Source: Clostridiales bacterium UBA1316 (GTDB lineage: Bacteria; Bacillota; Clostridia; Oscillospirales; Oscillospiraceae). Taken from it: a stretch of 57,489 bases of DNA. The translations under genes were made by a program, and so were the position numbers. The notes beneath the pieces were generated by a model. The model saw only the letters and a program-made list of their open reading frames with translations, did no database searches and had not been told where the DNA came from. Location of the stretch: the NCBI GenBank assembly GCA_002307055.1, contig DBTM01000082.1, positions 1-57,489 of the forward strand. Direction: 5' to 3'. Positions 42,428 through 49,315 of this stretch are shown here, one piece after another. Numbering within the stretch: position 1 is the stretch's first letter; the number at the start of each line of letters is the position of its first letter.

Positions 42428-43087
42428 TCATGGTATCCTCAACGGCCCACCGTACATACTGATCGTGTCGGTTCCTGTAGCTCCGATACTAGCCATTGTG
42501 TTTTTTCCCTGCCCGCCATATTGCTCGATAATATTTATACCAGTTTCACCAACTGCTGTCATTGTATTATTCCCAGCTCCACCGACCTGAATATATGTCT
42601 GATTACCGTCCCCTCCGGTAATTGTCTGCGTCACATCGCATGTCCCGCCGTACTGGTAGACGGTATCGTTTCCGTCACCTGGGACAACCTGTTGTGAAGC
42701 CGTTGCGGCGCCGCCCCGCTGGAGTATCCAGTCGGTGCCATCCCTGCCTTCGGCATATTGGGTCGCTGTTTTTGCGTCGGCAATCTGGGCAATTGTGTCG
42801 GCGCCCGTTGTTCCGAACTCCATTTGCGTTCCGTCAGCATCGGCTGCCGTATATATGGCCCCCGCAGGCGGTGACGGTATTGCTGGGGCGCCGGGAGCAT
42901 CCGGCGCTGCCGTTGTATCTGATACTTCCGGAACAGACTTTTCCGGTGAAGCGCTGTTTGCGAGAACAGCGGGTTTTGACGGCGCGGCTTTCTCAGAAGC
43001 AGCGGCGCAGCCAGACGCAGCAGAAAAAATCAGCAGAGCGGTAATGATGAACAGGAGCCAATATTTGTTGTTATTTTTCATATACAT
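42428..43087 (-). CDS. Lipoprotein with glycine-rich beta-roll-like repeats (truncated)
   Basis: The product is 219 residues. The signal peptide ends in SAASGC. An Ala/Pro/Ser linker follows, then GxGNxT-type repeats (VPGDGNDTVYQYGG, ITGGDGNQTYIQVGGAGNNT, VGETGINIIEQYGGQGKNT) that look like a parallel beta-roll or haemolysin-type structure. A frameshift after SMYGG replaces the native C-terminus with PLRIP. The original would have been about 70 residues longer (see 42208-42427). It may still be made and surface-bound, but is likely on the way to a pseudogene. Confidence 0.7.
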   Translation of the reverse strand: MYMKNNNKYWLLFIITALLIFSAASGCAAASEKAAPSKPAVLANSASPEKSVPEVSDTTAAPDAPGAPAIPSPPAGAIYTAADADGTQMEFGTTGADTIAQIADAKTATQYAEGRDGTDWILQRGGAATASQQVVPGDGNDTVYQYGGTCDVTQTITGGDGNQTYIQVGGAGNNTMTAVGETGINIIEQYGGQGKNTMASIGATGTDTISMYGGPLRIP

Positions 43088-43235
43088 ATGACTATCCCTC
43101 TCTCAGAGAATTGTGCCGTCCGGTTCTGCCATTATTATACATTATAGCACTTCTTTGCATATAATAAAGTGTCTTTATGCGGAATTGGCTGCTCTCCGGC
43201 TGCTATTGTCAGCGGATATGCAGTCTCTGGGCACC

Positions 43236-43274
43236 AAAAAAGGCTCAAGTATCTCTTCAGATACCTGGGCCTTT
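43236..43274 (-). terminator. Terminator after the DegV gene
   Basis: On the minus strand AAAGGCCCAGGTATCT-GAAG-AGATACTTGAGCCTTTTTT: an imperfect stem of about 15 bp with a GAAG loop and a T-run. Confidence 0.85.
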
Positions 43275-43279
43275 TCTCA

Positions 43280-44140
43280 TTAATCATCCAGAGCAAAATA
43301 TCCGATTCCGACAAGGCCCGGTCCGGTGTGAACACCGAGTGCCGGAGATATTTGCCCTTCTATATATAATGCGGCGTTATCTATATACGGCTGCATTATT
43401 ACCTTGACTTTATCGGCTTCTTCCTGCGCATAGCCATGGCAAATCGCCAAATAGTAATTTGTTTTATCTTTTATTTCCGCTTGTATAATTTCCATTAATT
43501 TATTGATGCTTTGATTTCTGCCTCGGACTTTAACGACCGTATAATAAATTCCATCCTTATCGCAGGAGATGATCGGCTTAATCTGAAGTATGCTTCCAAG
43601 CAGGCCCTCAACACGTCCGATTCTTCCGCCTTTGACAAGATAGCGCAGCGTCTGCAAACTATAGTATATTCGGGAGCTGTTCGTTTTGCTTTTCAATTTT
43701 CCGACAATTTCATCAAAGCTCACATTCTGTTCAGCCAGCTGCGCCGCGTAAACAGAGAAAAATCCTGAACCAATTGCAATGTTTTTCGTATCGATCACGG
43801 CTGTCCGGATATCTTTAAAATCATCGCAAACCATTTGGACTGCGTTGTAAGTACCGCTTAAGCCCGAAGAAATGACAGGAATGATAATCTGATTATATCC
43901 GTCAGCAATGATTGTATCAATAATTTCATAAATTTCGCCCATTGTCGGGAGACTTGTACTCGGTATTTCCTTTTCCAGATTTTCATACACCTGTTCAGGC
44001 GTAATATCGATTCTGTCACGATATGATCTGTCCAGATAATTAATGCTCAGTGCCAGCTGATAAATATGATATCTCTCCAGCAAATTCTGAGGCACATCGG
44101 AGCAGGAATCTGTCAATATTGCAATTTTATTTTCATTCAT
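43280..44140 (-). CDS. DegV-family fatty-acid-binding protein
   Basis: The product is 286 residues. AILTDSCSDVPQNLLERYHI, then PSTSLPTMGEI and IIPVISSGLSGTYNAVQMV, and later SLQTLRYLVKGGRIGRVEGL with LGSILQIKPII, are the standard DegV/FakB blocks. The family holds a fatty acid and presents it to the FakA kinase in Firmicutes; other members are uncharacterised. Its ATG overlaps the end of the DUF1836 gene by eight bases, so the two form an operon, a pairing often seen in Clostridia. Confidence 0.93.
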   Translation of the reverse strand: MNENKIAILTDSCSDVPQNLLERYHIYQLALSINYLDRSYRDRIDITPEQVYENLEKEIPSTSLPTMGEIYEIIDTIIADGYNQIIIPVISSGLSGTYNAVQMVCDDFKDIRTAVIDTKNIAIGSGFFSVYAAQLAEQNVSFDEIVGKLKSKTNSSRIYYSLQTLRYLVKGGRIGRVEGLLGSILQIKPIISCDKDGIYYTVVKVRGRNQSINKLMEIIQAEIKDKTNYYLAICHGYAQEEADKVKVIMQPYIDNAALYIEGQISPALGVHTGPGLVGIGYFALDD

Positions 44141-44714
44141 GTGCTTTTCCTTTTACATTTTCATTGTCTTTATTAGAATAAAGATTAATTTTCGTTTCAA
44201 TGATTTTTTCAGTTAACAGTTTGCTGCAAAGCGCTGTTGTAATGGCAGAGATTGCTAGCTTATCATTCTCAATTTTTCTTTCATCAAATACATATAAATC
44301 CTGTGCGCCGAGTACCGGTGAGAATACCTTTGACATTGCTTCCTCAAGCACGAGACAGAAAGCATCATAGGCTCTCTGGGTTCCATGTAAAACAGCCTGC
44401 AGCTGGATGCCTTCTTTGATTTCCGCGATCGGCAATATCTGCTTGAGTACCGTAATAACAATCACAGATGCAATATGAAGTCTTCCATACTTTTTCTTAA
44501 TCGGCTTCGGGAGCATGCCCCATTTGACGTAGTTGTTCACCATGCTCTTGGTAATAAGCTTTTCATTGCCGGCCTTCATAAAAGGCAGTTCATCTTTCAC
44601 AATCTGCAAAAGCTTGTCCGCATAAATCGCGTTTTCGGGTAAGTCATTCCATAGGGTAAACTTTACTTTGCTCATTGCCATGCAATACTGATATAAGTCC
44701 AAATTTTCTTCCAT
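44133..44714 (-). CDS. DUF1836 protein
   Basis: The product is 193 residues. LITKSMVNNYVKWGMLPKPI with KKKYGRLHIASVIVITVLKQ is the conserved MerR-like winged-helix part of DUF1836 and suggests DNA binding. A helical C-terminal half follows. It is co-transcribed with the DegV gene (eight-base overlap). Possibly it regulates fatty-acid use together with DegV; this is inference from position. AAGGAAG precedes the ATG. Confidence 0.85.
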   Translation of the reverse strand: MEENLDLYQYCMAMSKVKFTLWNDLPENAIYADKLLQIVKDELPFMKAGNEKLITKSMVNNYVKWGMLPKPIKKKYGRLHIASVIVITVLKQILPIAEIKEGIQLQAVLHGTQRAYDAFCLVLEEAMSKVFSPVLGAQDLYVFDERKIENDKLAISAITTALCSKLLTEKIIETKINLYSNKDNENVKGKAHE

Positions 44715-44828
44715 CGCGCTTCCTTCATTGATAACAGCTGCACGTAGTTATCATAACTATTTGTATGATAAAGTAAATGCGTTCTATTGTCAAGCATATC
44801 TCTGCTGAGTGTATCTCGATAACTGAAA

Positions 44829-44872
44829 ATAAATACTGCGCTCCAAAATTCAGCTCCGGAGCGCAGTATTTA
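44829..44872 (-). terminator. Terminator after the YaiI-type gene
   Basis: AAATACTGCGCTCC and GGAGCGCAGTATTT form a 14-bp stem that begins right at the stop codon (44870). On the minus strand ATTTTC follows. The stem overlaps the stop. Confidence 0.8.
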
Positions 44873-45304
44873 TTCTGCTGATATAAGCGCCCGCAGCTTG
44901 TCTTCAAACGCTTTGTCCTGCGCTGAAGCGCGCTTAACAGGGCCTTTTAACCGCCCGCCGGCATTGCGGATCTTCCTGGCTGTATGCCGTGCCAGCAGCA
45001 GGGCGTCAATATTGTCGTCGGAGTAAACCATACCATCCTGACTGACCGGGACAGCCGACCGCGCCAGGCACATAGCGGCAAGCCCGTAGTCCTGCGTCAC
45101 CACGATATCACCGGGGTGAAGCAAATTAACGAGTGCAAAATCGACGCTGTCCGCGCCTTTTGAAAAAGTCAGCGTAACAGCGCCGTCCTTCTCAAAAACG
45201 TGCGAGGTATCGCACAGAATGTAACACTCTATTTTATACTGTTTCGCCAGCCGGACGGTGCAATCCACGACCGGGCAGCCGTCTGCATCAATGAGTATCC
45301 GCAT
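44870..45304 (-). CDS. YaiI/YqxD-family (DUF188) protein
   Basis: The product is 144 residues. MRILIDADGCPVVDCTVRLA at the start, then SKGADSVDFALVNLLHPGDI with VVTQDYGLAAMCLARSA, is the DUF188 family, a PIN-like fold with conserved aspartates (D6, D8 and those of DSVD and TQDYG). The role is unknown; a nuclease activity is only inferred from the fold. ATG at 45304 with GGAG eight bases upstream is preferred over three in-frame ATGs further up. It is a single gene. Confidence 0.88.
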   Translation of the reverse strand: MRILIDADGCPVVDCTVRLAKQYKIECYILCDTSHVFEKDGAVTLTFSKGADSVDFALVNLLHPGDIVVTQDYGLAAMCLARSAVPVSQDGMVYSDDNIDALLLARHTARKIRNAGGRLKGPVKRASAQDKAFEDKLRALISAE

Positions 45305-45380
45305 GTCCATTTCTCCTGCCATATTGTTCAAGTATTCGGCAAACGCCCGGGAATCTATCGGTTTCCGGGCGCTTCGTATA

Positions 45381-45998
45381 TTAATCCGTATTTTTCTTCA
45401 GCATCGTGACGATGATTCGCGCGCATTCGTCAACAAGTACCTCGTGATTTATGCCGGGCGTGTTCTCAAACGTCAGCTCGTCCTGAATGCCCTCAACCAT
45501 TTGATACAGCAGAAAGGTCTGCTCCTGTCCCCTGGCAAACGTGTAACCGTGCGCTTCAATCTCGTTTGTAATCGCTTGGATCATCGATTTTTGGATGATC
45601 TTAAAATGGTTTTTAATATCCTCATCTCTGTATTGCAGGGATTTAATTTCGTTATGATAAAGCTGTGACTGCCCGTCGTGGAATTTGATAAGCACACGTA
45701 TCGCGTTGACGGTCGTTTTCAGGACATCGTCCGTTACGGAAAAACCATCTATTTCGCTGCAGATATCGTCAATGAGCTTATTGCCGATTTGAGCAAGGCA
45801 AGCCAGCAGGATATCTTTTTTATCCGAAAAGTACGCGTAGATGCTCCCGGTGGACAGCCCGGCTGCTTTTGCAATCTCCGCTGTATTTGTGCCGAAATAG
45901 CCGTTTTGCTTAAAAACTAACGCAGCGGCCTCGATAATTTTCTCTTTTTTTTCGATTGATCGTTTCTGCTGAGGTATGCGTACAGCCTTAGTTTTCAT
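45381..45998 (-). CDS. TetR/AcrR-family regulator of the adjacent exporter
   Basis: The product is 205 residues. The N-terminal helix-turn-helix reads IIEAAALVFKQNGYFGTNTA followed by EIAKAAGLSTGSIYAYFSDK. The C-terminal helical ligand domain has about 135 residues. The gene is divergent from the MFS exporter; the shared 138-bp region holds a perfect palindrome, so it most likely represses the exporter until a drug or bile-type ligand binds. AGGAA is very close to the ATG. Confidence 0.92.
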   Translation of the reverse strand: MKTKAVRIPQQKRSIEKKEKIIEAAALVFKQNGYFGTNTAEIAKAAGLSTGSIYAYFSDKKDILLACLAQIGNKLIDDICSEIDGFSVTDDVLKTTVNAIRVLIKFHDGQSQLYHNEIKSLQYRDEDIKNHFKIIQKSMIQAITNEIEAHGYTFARGQEQTFLLYQMVEGIQDELTFENTPGINHEVLVDECARIIVTMLKKNTD

Positions 45999-46017
45999 TT
46001 CCTATATCACCCACATC

Positions 46018-46046
46018 ATTTTATACGCCCGATGTCCATATGTCAA
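46018..46046 (-). promoter_or_regulatory. Promoter of the TetR-family gene
   Basis: On the minus strand TTGACA (46046-46041), 17 bp, and TAAAAT (46023-46018), 20 bp before the start codon. An ATATGAAA half-site (46048-46055) like the exporter operator lies beside the -35 box. Confidence 0.7.
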
Positions 46047-46071
46047 ATATGAAAACGACGTCATGTTTATA

Positions 46072-46124
46072 TTGACATACTGACGCGCCCGCTCTAATAT
46101 ATATATGAAATCAGTTTCATATAT
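46072..46124 (+). promoter_or_regulatory. Exporter promoter and TetR operator
   Basis: TTGACA (46072-46077), 17 bp, and TAATAT (46095-46100). Directly downstream is a perfect inverted repeat ATATATGAAA-TCAG-TTTCATATAT (46101-46124). It covers the expected start point and ends just before GGAGG of the exporter gene. Confidence 0.85.
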
Positions 46125-46136
46125 GGAGGTCTTGCA

Positions 46137-48806
46137 ATGAGCAAAAAAAGAAAATTTGTCGGCTTTATCGCTATCACGATCGCGATGTTCATGGGGATGC
46201 TCGACAGCACCATCGTCAATATCGCGCTGCCCGACATCACAGCCTATTTCCACTCCAAGCTGAATGATACAAGCTGGATCAGTACGGTTTATGTGATGGG
46301 GCTTGCCGTTTTCACGATTACAGCCTCAAAGCTCGCCGATCAGTTCGGGCGGAAAAAACTGATGGTCATCGGGCTGATATTGTTCGGCGGCAGCTCCGCG
46401 CTCTGCAGCCTGACACACTCTCTGGGAACACTGATTGTCATGCGGCTGTTTCAGAGCCTCGGCGGTGCAATCATAATGCCGATTGTAATTCCGATGGGCT
46501 TTGAGATTTTCGGCAAAGATAAGCTGCGCTCGGTCGGCGGCGCGGTTGGTGCCGTAACAGCCATGGCAGCGGCCAGCGGCCCGCCCATCGGCGGTCTGCT
46601 CATCAAGTACATAAACTGGCAGTCCATCTTTTTTGTCAACGTGCCGTTCTCGGTAATCGCGCTGCTGCTTGTGCTGCTGTTTGTCGGTGAATCGTACGAC
46701 ACGACGGTTGATAAAAAAATCGACTGGCTGGGCATGCTGCTGCTGACGTCAACTCTCTTCCTTCTGACCTTTGCCCTTTTGAAGGGCAACGATTATGGCT
46801 GGGGCTCCGCCGTGATTGTCTGTATGCTCGTCGGCTCCGCCGCTGCGCTCGTCCTTTTCATTATCGCCGAGAAAAAGGTGAAATCACCGATGGTGGAATT
46901 CAGCCTGTTCAGCGAGCCGACCTTTACCGCCTCCACCATCTGCTGCCTGCTCACCGGCTTCGGTATCTCCAGTCCGATTTTGATTTTCAGTTATTTTTTG
47001 CAAAACGCACTCGGGTATGAGCCCCTGAATGCCGCCTTAATCATCATGACGGTTGCGCTGACCGTTATCGTTTCGATGCCGTTGGGGACCTTTATTGCCG
47101 CAAAGCTTGGTGCGAAACTTGTCAATTTTCTTGGGCTGCTGGGCATGGCGGCCGGTGTTTACCTGTTGTCCCGGCTGACTGTGGACACACCGAAGATCGA
47201 TATGATCGCGGAAATGGCCGTCTGCGGCTTCGGCTTGGGTTTTGCCTGCCAATCCATTATTTCGGCTGTTAAATACCTGCCGGCTGAAAAAAGCGGCATC
47301 GGCTCCGGTATCGTCAACGCAGCCCGGCAGATTGGCATCTGTCTCGGCATTGCGCTGCTTGTCAGCTTTCTGAGCGGCAATGTGAAAGCGTCCACGAATA
47401 ATTTCAAATCGGATTCGATCACCGCCATCAATAAATCCGGCATCGCCGATTCATTGAAAGCAGCGATGATTGCCGATATCAGCCGGCTCAATTCCACCGA
47501 CTATTCGAGCTCCGGTCAGCAGGATCTTCAGAACAAGCTGGAAACAGATATCACAAATGCCGCGGCTGCTCTTTCCCAAGCCCCTGAGCCCGCGGACGCG
47601 ACGCTCGCCATGCTTTACGACGCTGTCTCTTCACTTCAGGACGGGACAGAGAAGGCTCTGGACGGACAGACCAAGCTCGACAGCGGCATTGACGCTTTTA
47701 AAGACGGCCTCGATTCTCTTTACAGCGGCAGCCAATCCCTCTCCGCTCAGCTTGGAAAGCTGAGTGACGGCCTTTCGAAGACACTGTCCGGCGCGCAGAC
47801 ACTCGACGCGTCCAGCCGGGACGGCCTTCAGGCGCTGATCACCGGTATCAATCAGGCCTCCAGCGGCGCCAATCAGCTGCTCTCGCAGCTATCCTCCGGC
47901 ACAGACGCGAAGAATCCGACCGTGTATGACGGCGTCACCGCAATCTCCGGCGGTACACAAGCCTTATCCGCCAATATCGACAGCTATATTACAGCAACGG
48001 ATACGACACTCTTTTTGATGATTAAAAACGACCCGTCGTCTCCTCAGCTTCTGAGCGGCTATCAGGCAAGCTTAACTAAAGCCATGACTGATTACGCCAA
48101 AGCCTCGGACGCCGCGTCAAAGAGCCAGTTAGAGCTTCAAATCCAGTCGCTGACAAACCTTGTTAACCTGTATACGGCAGGAACTGATTCGGCTGTGTCC
48201 AATGTCCAGCAGTTTGTAACTAAGCTCGCGGCTATGGCAAAGCAATCCGCTTCCGGCGCAAGCCTCGTTTCGAGCGGTGCCGCCCTTTCCGCCGGTGCGC
48301 AGCAGCTGGTCGCCGTTTCAAAGCAATTCGCCGCCGTTTTCAGTGCCGGCGGATCTTTCAAGAGCGGTATGACACAGCTCGCACAGGGTCTGGCGCTGAT
48401 CAACCAAAACAGTGGTGATCTCGTGAAGCTCCAAGGTGGCGTCGACACCCTGTCCGGCACACTCGCGCAGCTCGGCAGCGGTGCCCAGCAGCTCATGACA
48501 GGCTCGGAAAAAATCGTCAGCGGCTTGTCGGACGCCGTGAAAAACAGCGAGGCTCTGAAATCCGGATCCTCCCAGCTCCTCCAAGGTGACGCGGACCTCA
48601 GCAGCGGCGCTTCAAAGCTCATGACCGGTGTCGGTCTCGCCGGTCAGCAGAGCGAAATTACATCTGTTGTCAGCGGCATTAAGAAAGATAAGGACAATAT
48701 GGTCGCAGGCGCCTTTGACAAAACATTCCTCTTCGCCGCAATTATTTTAACCGTCACCTCAGGTGTCGGTCTCTTTACCGACAGAAAGCGTAAAGACAGA
48801 GACTGA
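46137..48806 (+). CDS. MFS exporter (DHA2/EmrB-QacA type) with large YhgE-like extracytoplasmic insertion
   Basis: The product is 889 residues; 14-helix DHA2 exporters are usually about 480-520. Residues 1-410 hold 13 helices with the motifs LDSTIVNIALPDI, GRKKLMVIGLILFGG and GPPIGGLL. Residues about 415-855 form a soluble insert with regular L-x3-G-x2-L heptad-like repeats (LDSGIDAFKDGLDSLYSGSQ, LSDGLSKTLSGAQ, LGSGAQQLMTGSEKIVSGL) like YhgE/Pip proteins. A last helix (FLFAAIILTVTSGVGLF) then closes the 14th span. The insert would lie outside the cell as a long coiled structure. GGAGG precedes the ATG; TetR controls it. Confidence 0.9.
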   Translation: MSKKRKFVGFIAITIAMFMGMLDSTIVNIALPDITAYFHSKLNDTSWISTVYVMGLAVFTITASKLADQFGRKKLMVIGLILFGGSSALCSLTHSLGTLIVMRLFQSLGGAIIMPIVIPMGFEIFGKDKLRSVGGAVGAVTAMAAASGPPIGGLLIKYINWQSIFFVNVPFSVIALLLVLLFVGESYDTTVDKKIDWLGMLLLTSTLFLLTFALLKGNDYGWGSAVIVCMLVGSAAALVLFIIAEKKVKSPMVEFSLFSEPTFTASTICCLLTGFGISSPILIFSYFLQNALGYEPLNAALIIMTVALTVIVSMPLGTFIAAKLGAKLVNFLGLLGMAAGVYLLSRLTVDTPKIDMIAEMAVCGFGLGFACQSIISAVKYLPAEKSGIGSGIVNAARQIGICLGIALLVSFLSGNVKASTNNFKSDSITAINKSGIADSLKAAMIADISRLNSTDYSSSGQQDLQNKLETDITNAAAALSQAPEPADATLAMLYDAVSSLQDGTEKALDGQTKLDSGIDAFKDGLDSLYSGSQSLSAQLGKLSDGLSKTLSGAQTLDASSRDGLQALITGINQASSGANQLLSQLSSGTDAKNPTVYDGVTAISGGTQALSANIDSYITATDTTLFLMIKNDPSSPQLLSGYQASLTKAMTDYAKASDAASKSQLELQIQSLTNLVNLYTAGTDSAVSNVQQFVTKLAAMAKQSASGASLVSSGAALSAGAQQLVAVSKQFAAVFSAGGSFKSGMTQLAQGLALINQNSGDLVKLQGGVDTLSGTLAQLGSGAQQLMTGSEKIVSGLSDAVKNSEALKSGSSQLLQGDADLSSGASKLMTGVGLAGQQSEITSVVSGIKKDKDNMVAGAFDKTFLFAAIILTVTSGVGLFTDRKRKDRD

Positions 48807-48864
48807 GAACTATAAGCTCCACAGCGCTTCGAAAGAAACTTTTATAAAAATTATGCGCGGCTTG

Positions 48865-48906
48865 TTGACAATGTAAACAGGCTGCGCTATAATGTGTTTA
48901 CATTGT
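48865..48906 (+). promoter_or_regulatory. BlaI-type promoter and double operator
   Basis: TTGACA (48865-48870), 17 bp, and TATAAT (48888-48893) are both perfect consensus. ACAATGTAAACA (48868-48879) and TGTTTACATTGT (48895-48906) form a perfect 12-bp inverted repeat around the -10 box, with TACA/TGTA cores as in BlaI/MecI operators. It should be tightly repressed by the next gene's product. Confidence 0.88.
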
Positions 48907-48928
48907 AGACTATGGAGGGATTACCTGA

Positions 48929-49315
48929 ATGACTGAACACAACATTAGCCTTACCAACGCTGAATGGAACGTTATGGAGTGCTTATGGGCCGCCTCGCCC
49001 CAAAGCGGCAGAGAAACCGTCGATTATTTAAAGAAGCATGTTGGCTGGAACCGGAGCACAACGCTGACGATGCTGCGCCGTATGACGGAAAAAGGCCTTG
49101 TCCGCTGCGTCGAAGAGGATGGAATCAAAGCGTACTACCCTTATTGCAAGCGCGAGGACGCTGTCCGAAAAGAGACGGAAGACTTCATCAATCGCGTCTA
49201 TAAAGGCAGTATCAGCCAGCTCATGAGCGCCGTCACAAAGAAGCAGGCGCTGACAGATGAAGAAATCAGCGAGCTGTACAGCATTTTGAAAAAAGCCGAG
49301 GAGGCAAAAAAATGA
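48929..49315 (+). CDS. BlaI/MecI/CopY-family repressor
   Basis: The product is 128 residues. The winged helix reads LTNAEWNVMECLWAASPQSG, then RETVDYLKKHVGWNRSTTLT and MLRRMTEKGLVRCVEEDGI. The C-terminal dimer region has the stretch where the partner protease cuts in known systems. It represses its own operon through the operators at 48868-48906. GGAGG precedes the ATG. The stop overlaps the start of the BlaR1-like gene by four bases (ATGA), the usual pairing. Confidence 0.93.
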   Translation: MTEHNISLTNAEWNVMECLWAASPQSGRETVDYLKKHVGWNRSTTLTMLRRMTEKGLVRCVEEDGIKAYYPYCKREDAVRKETEDFINRVYKGSISQLMSAVTKKQALTDEEISELYSILKKAEEAKK

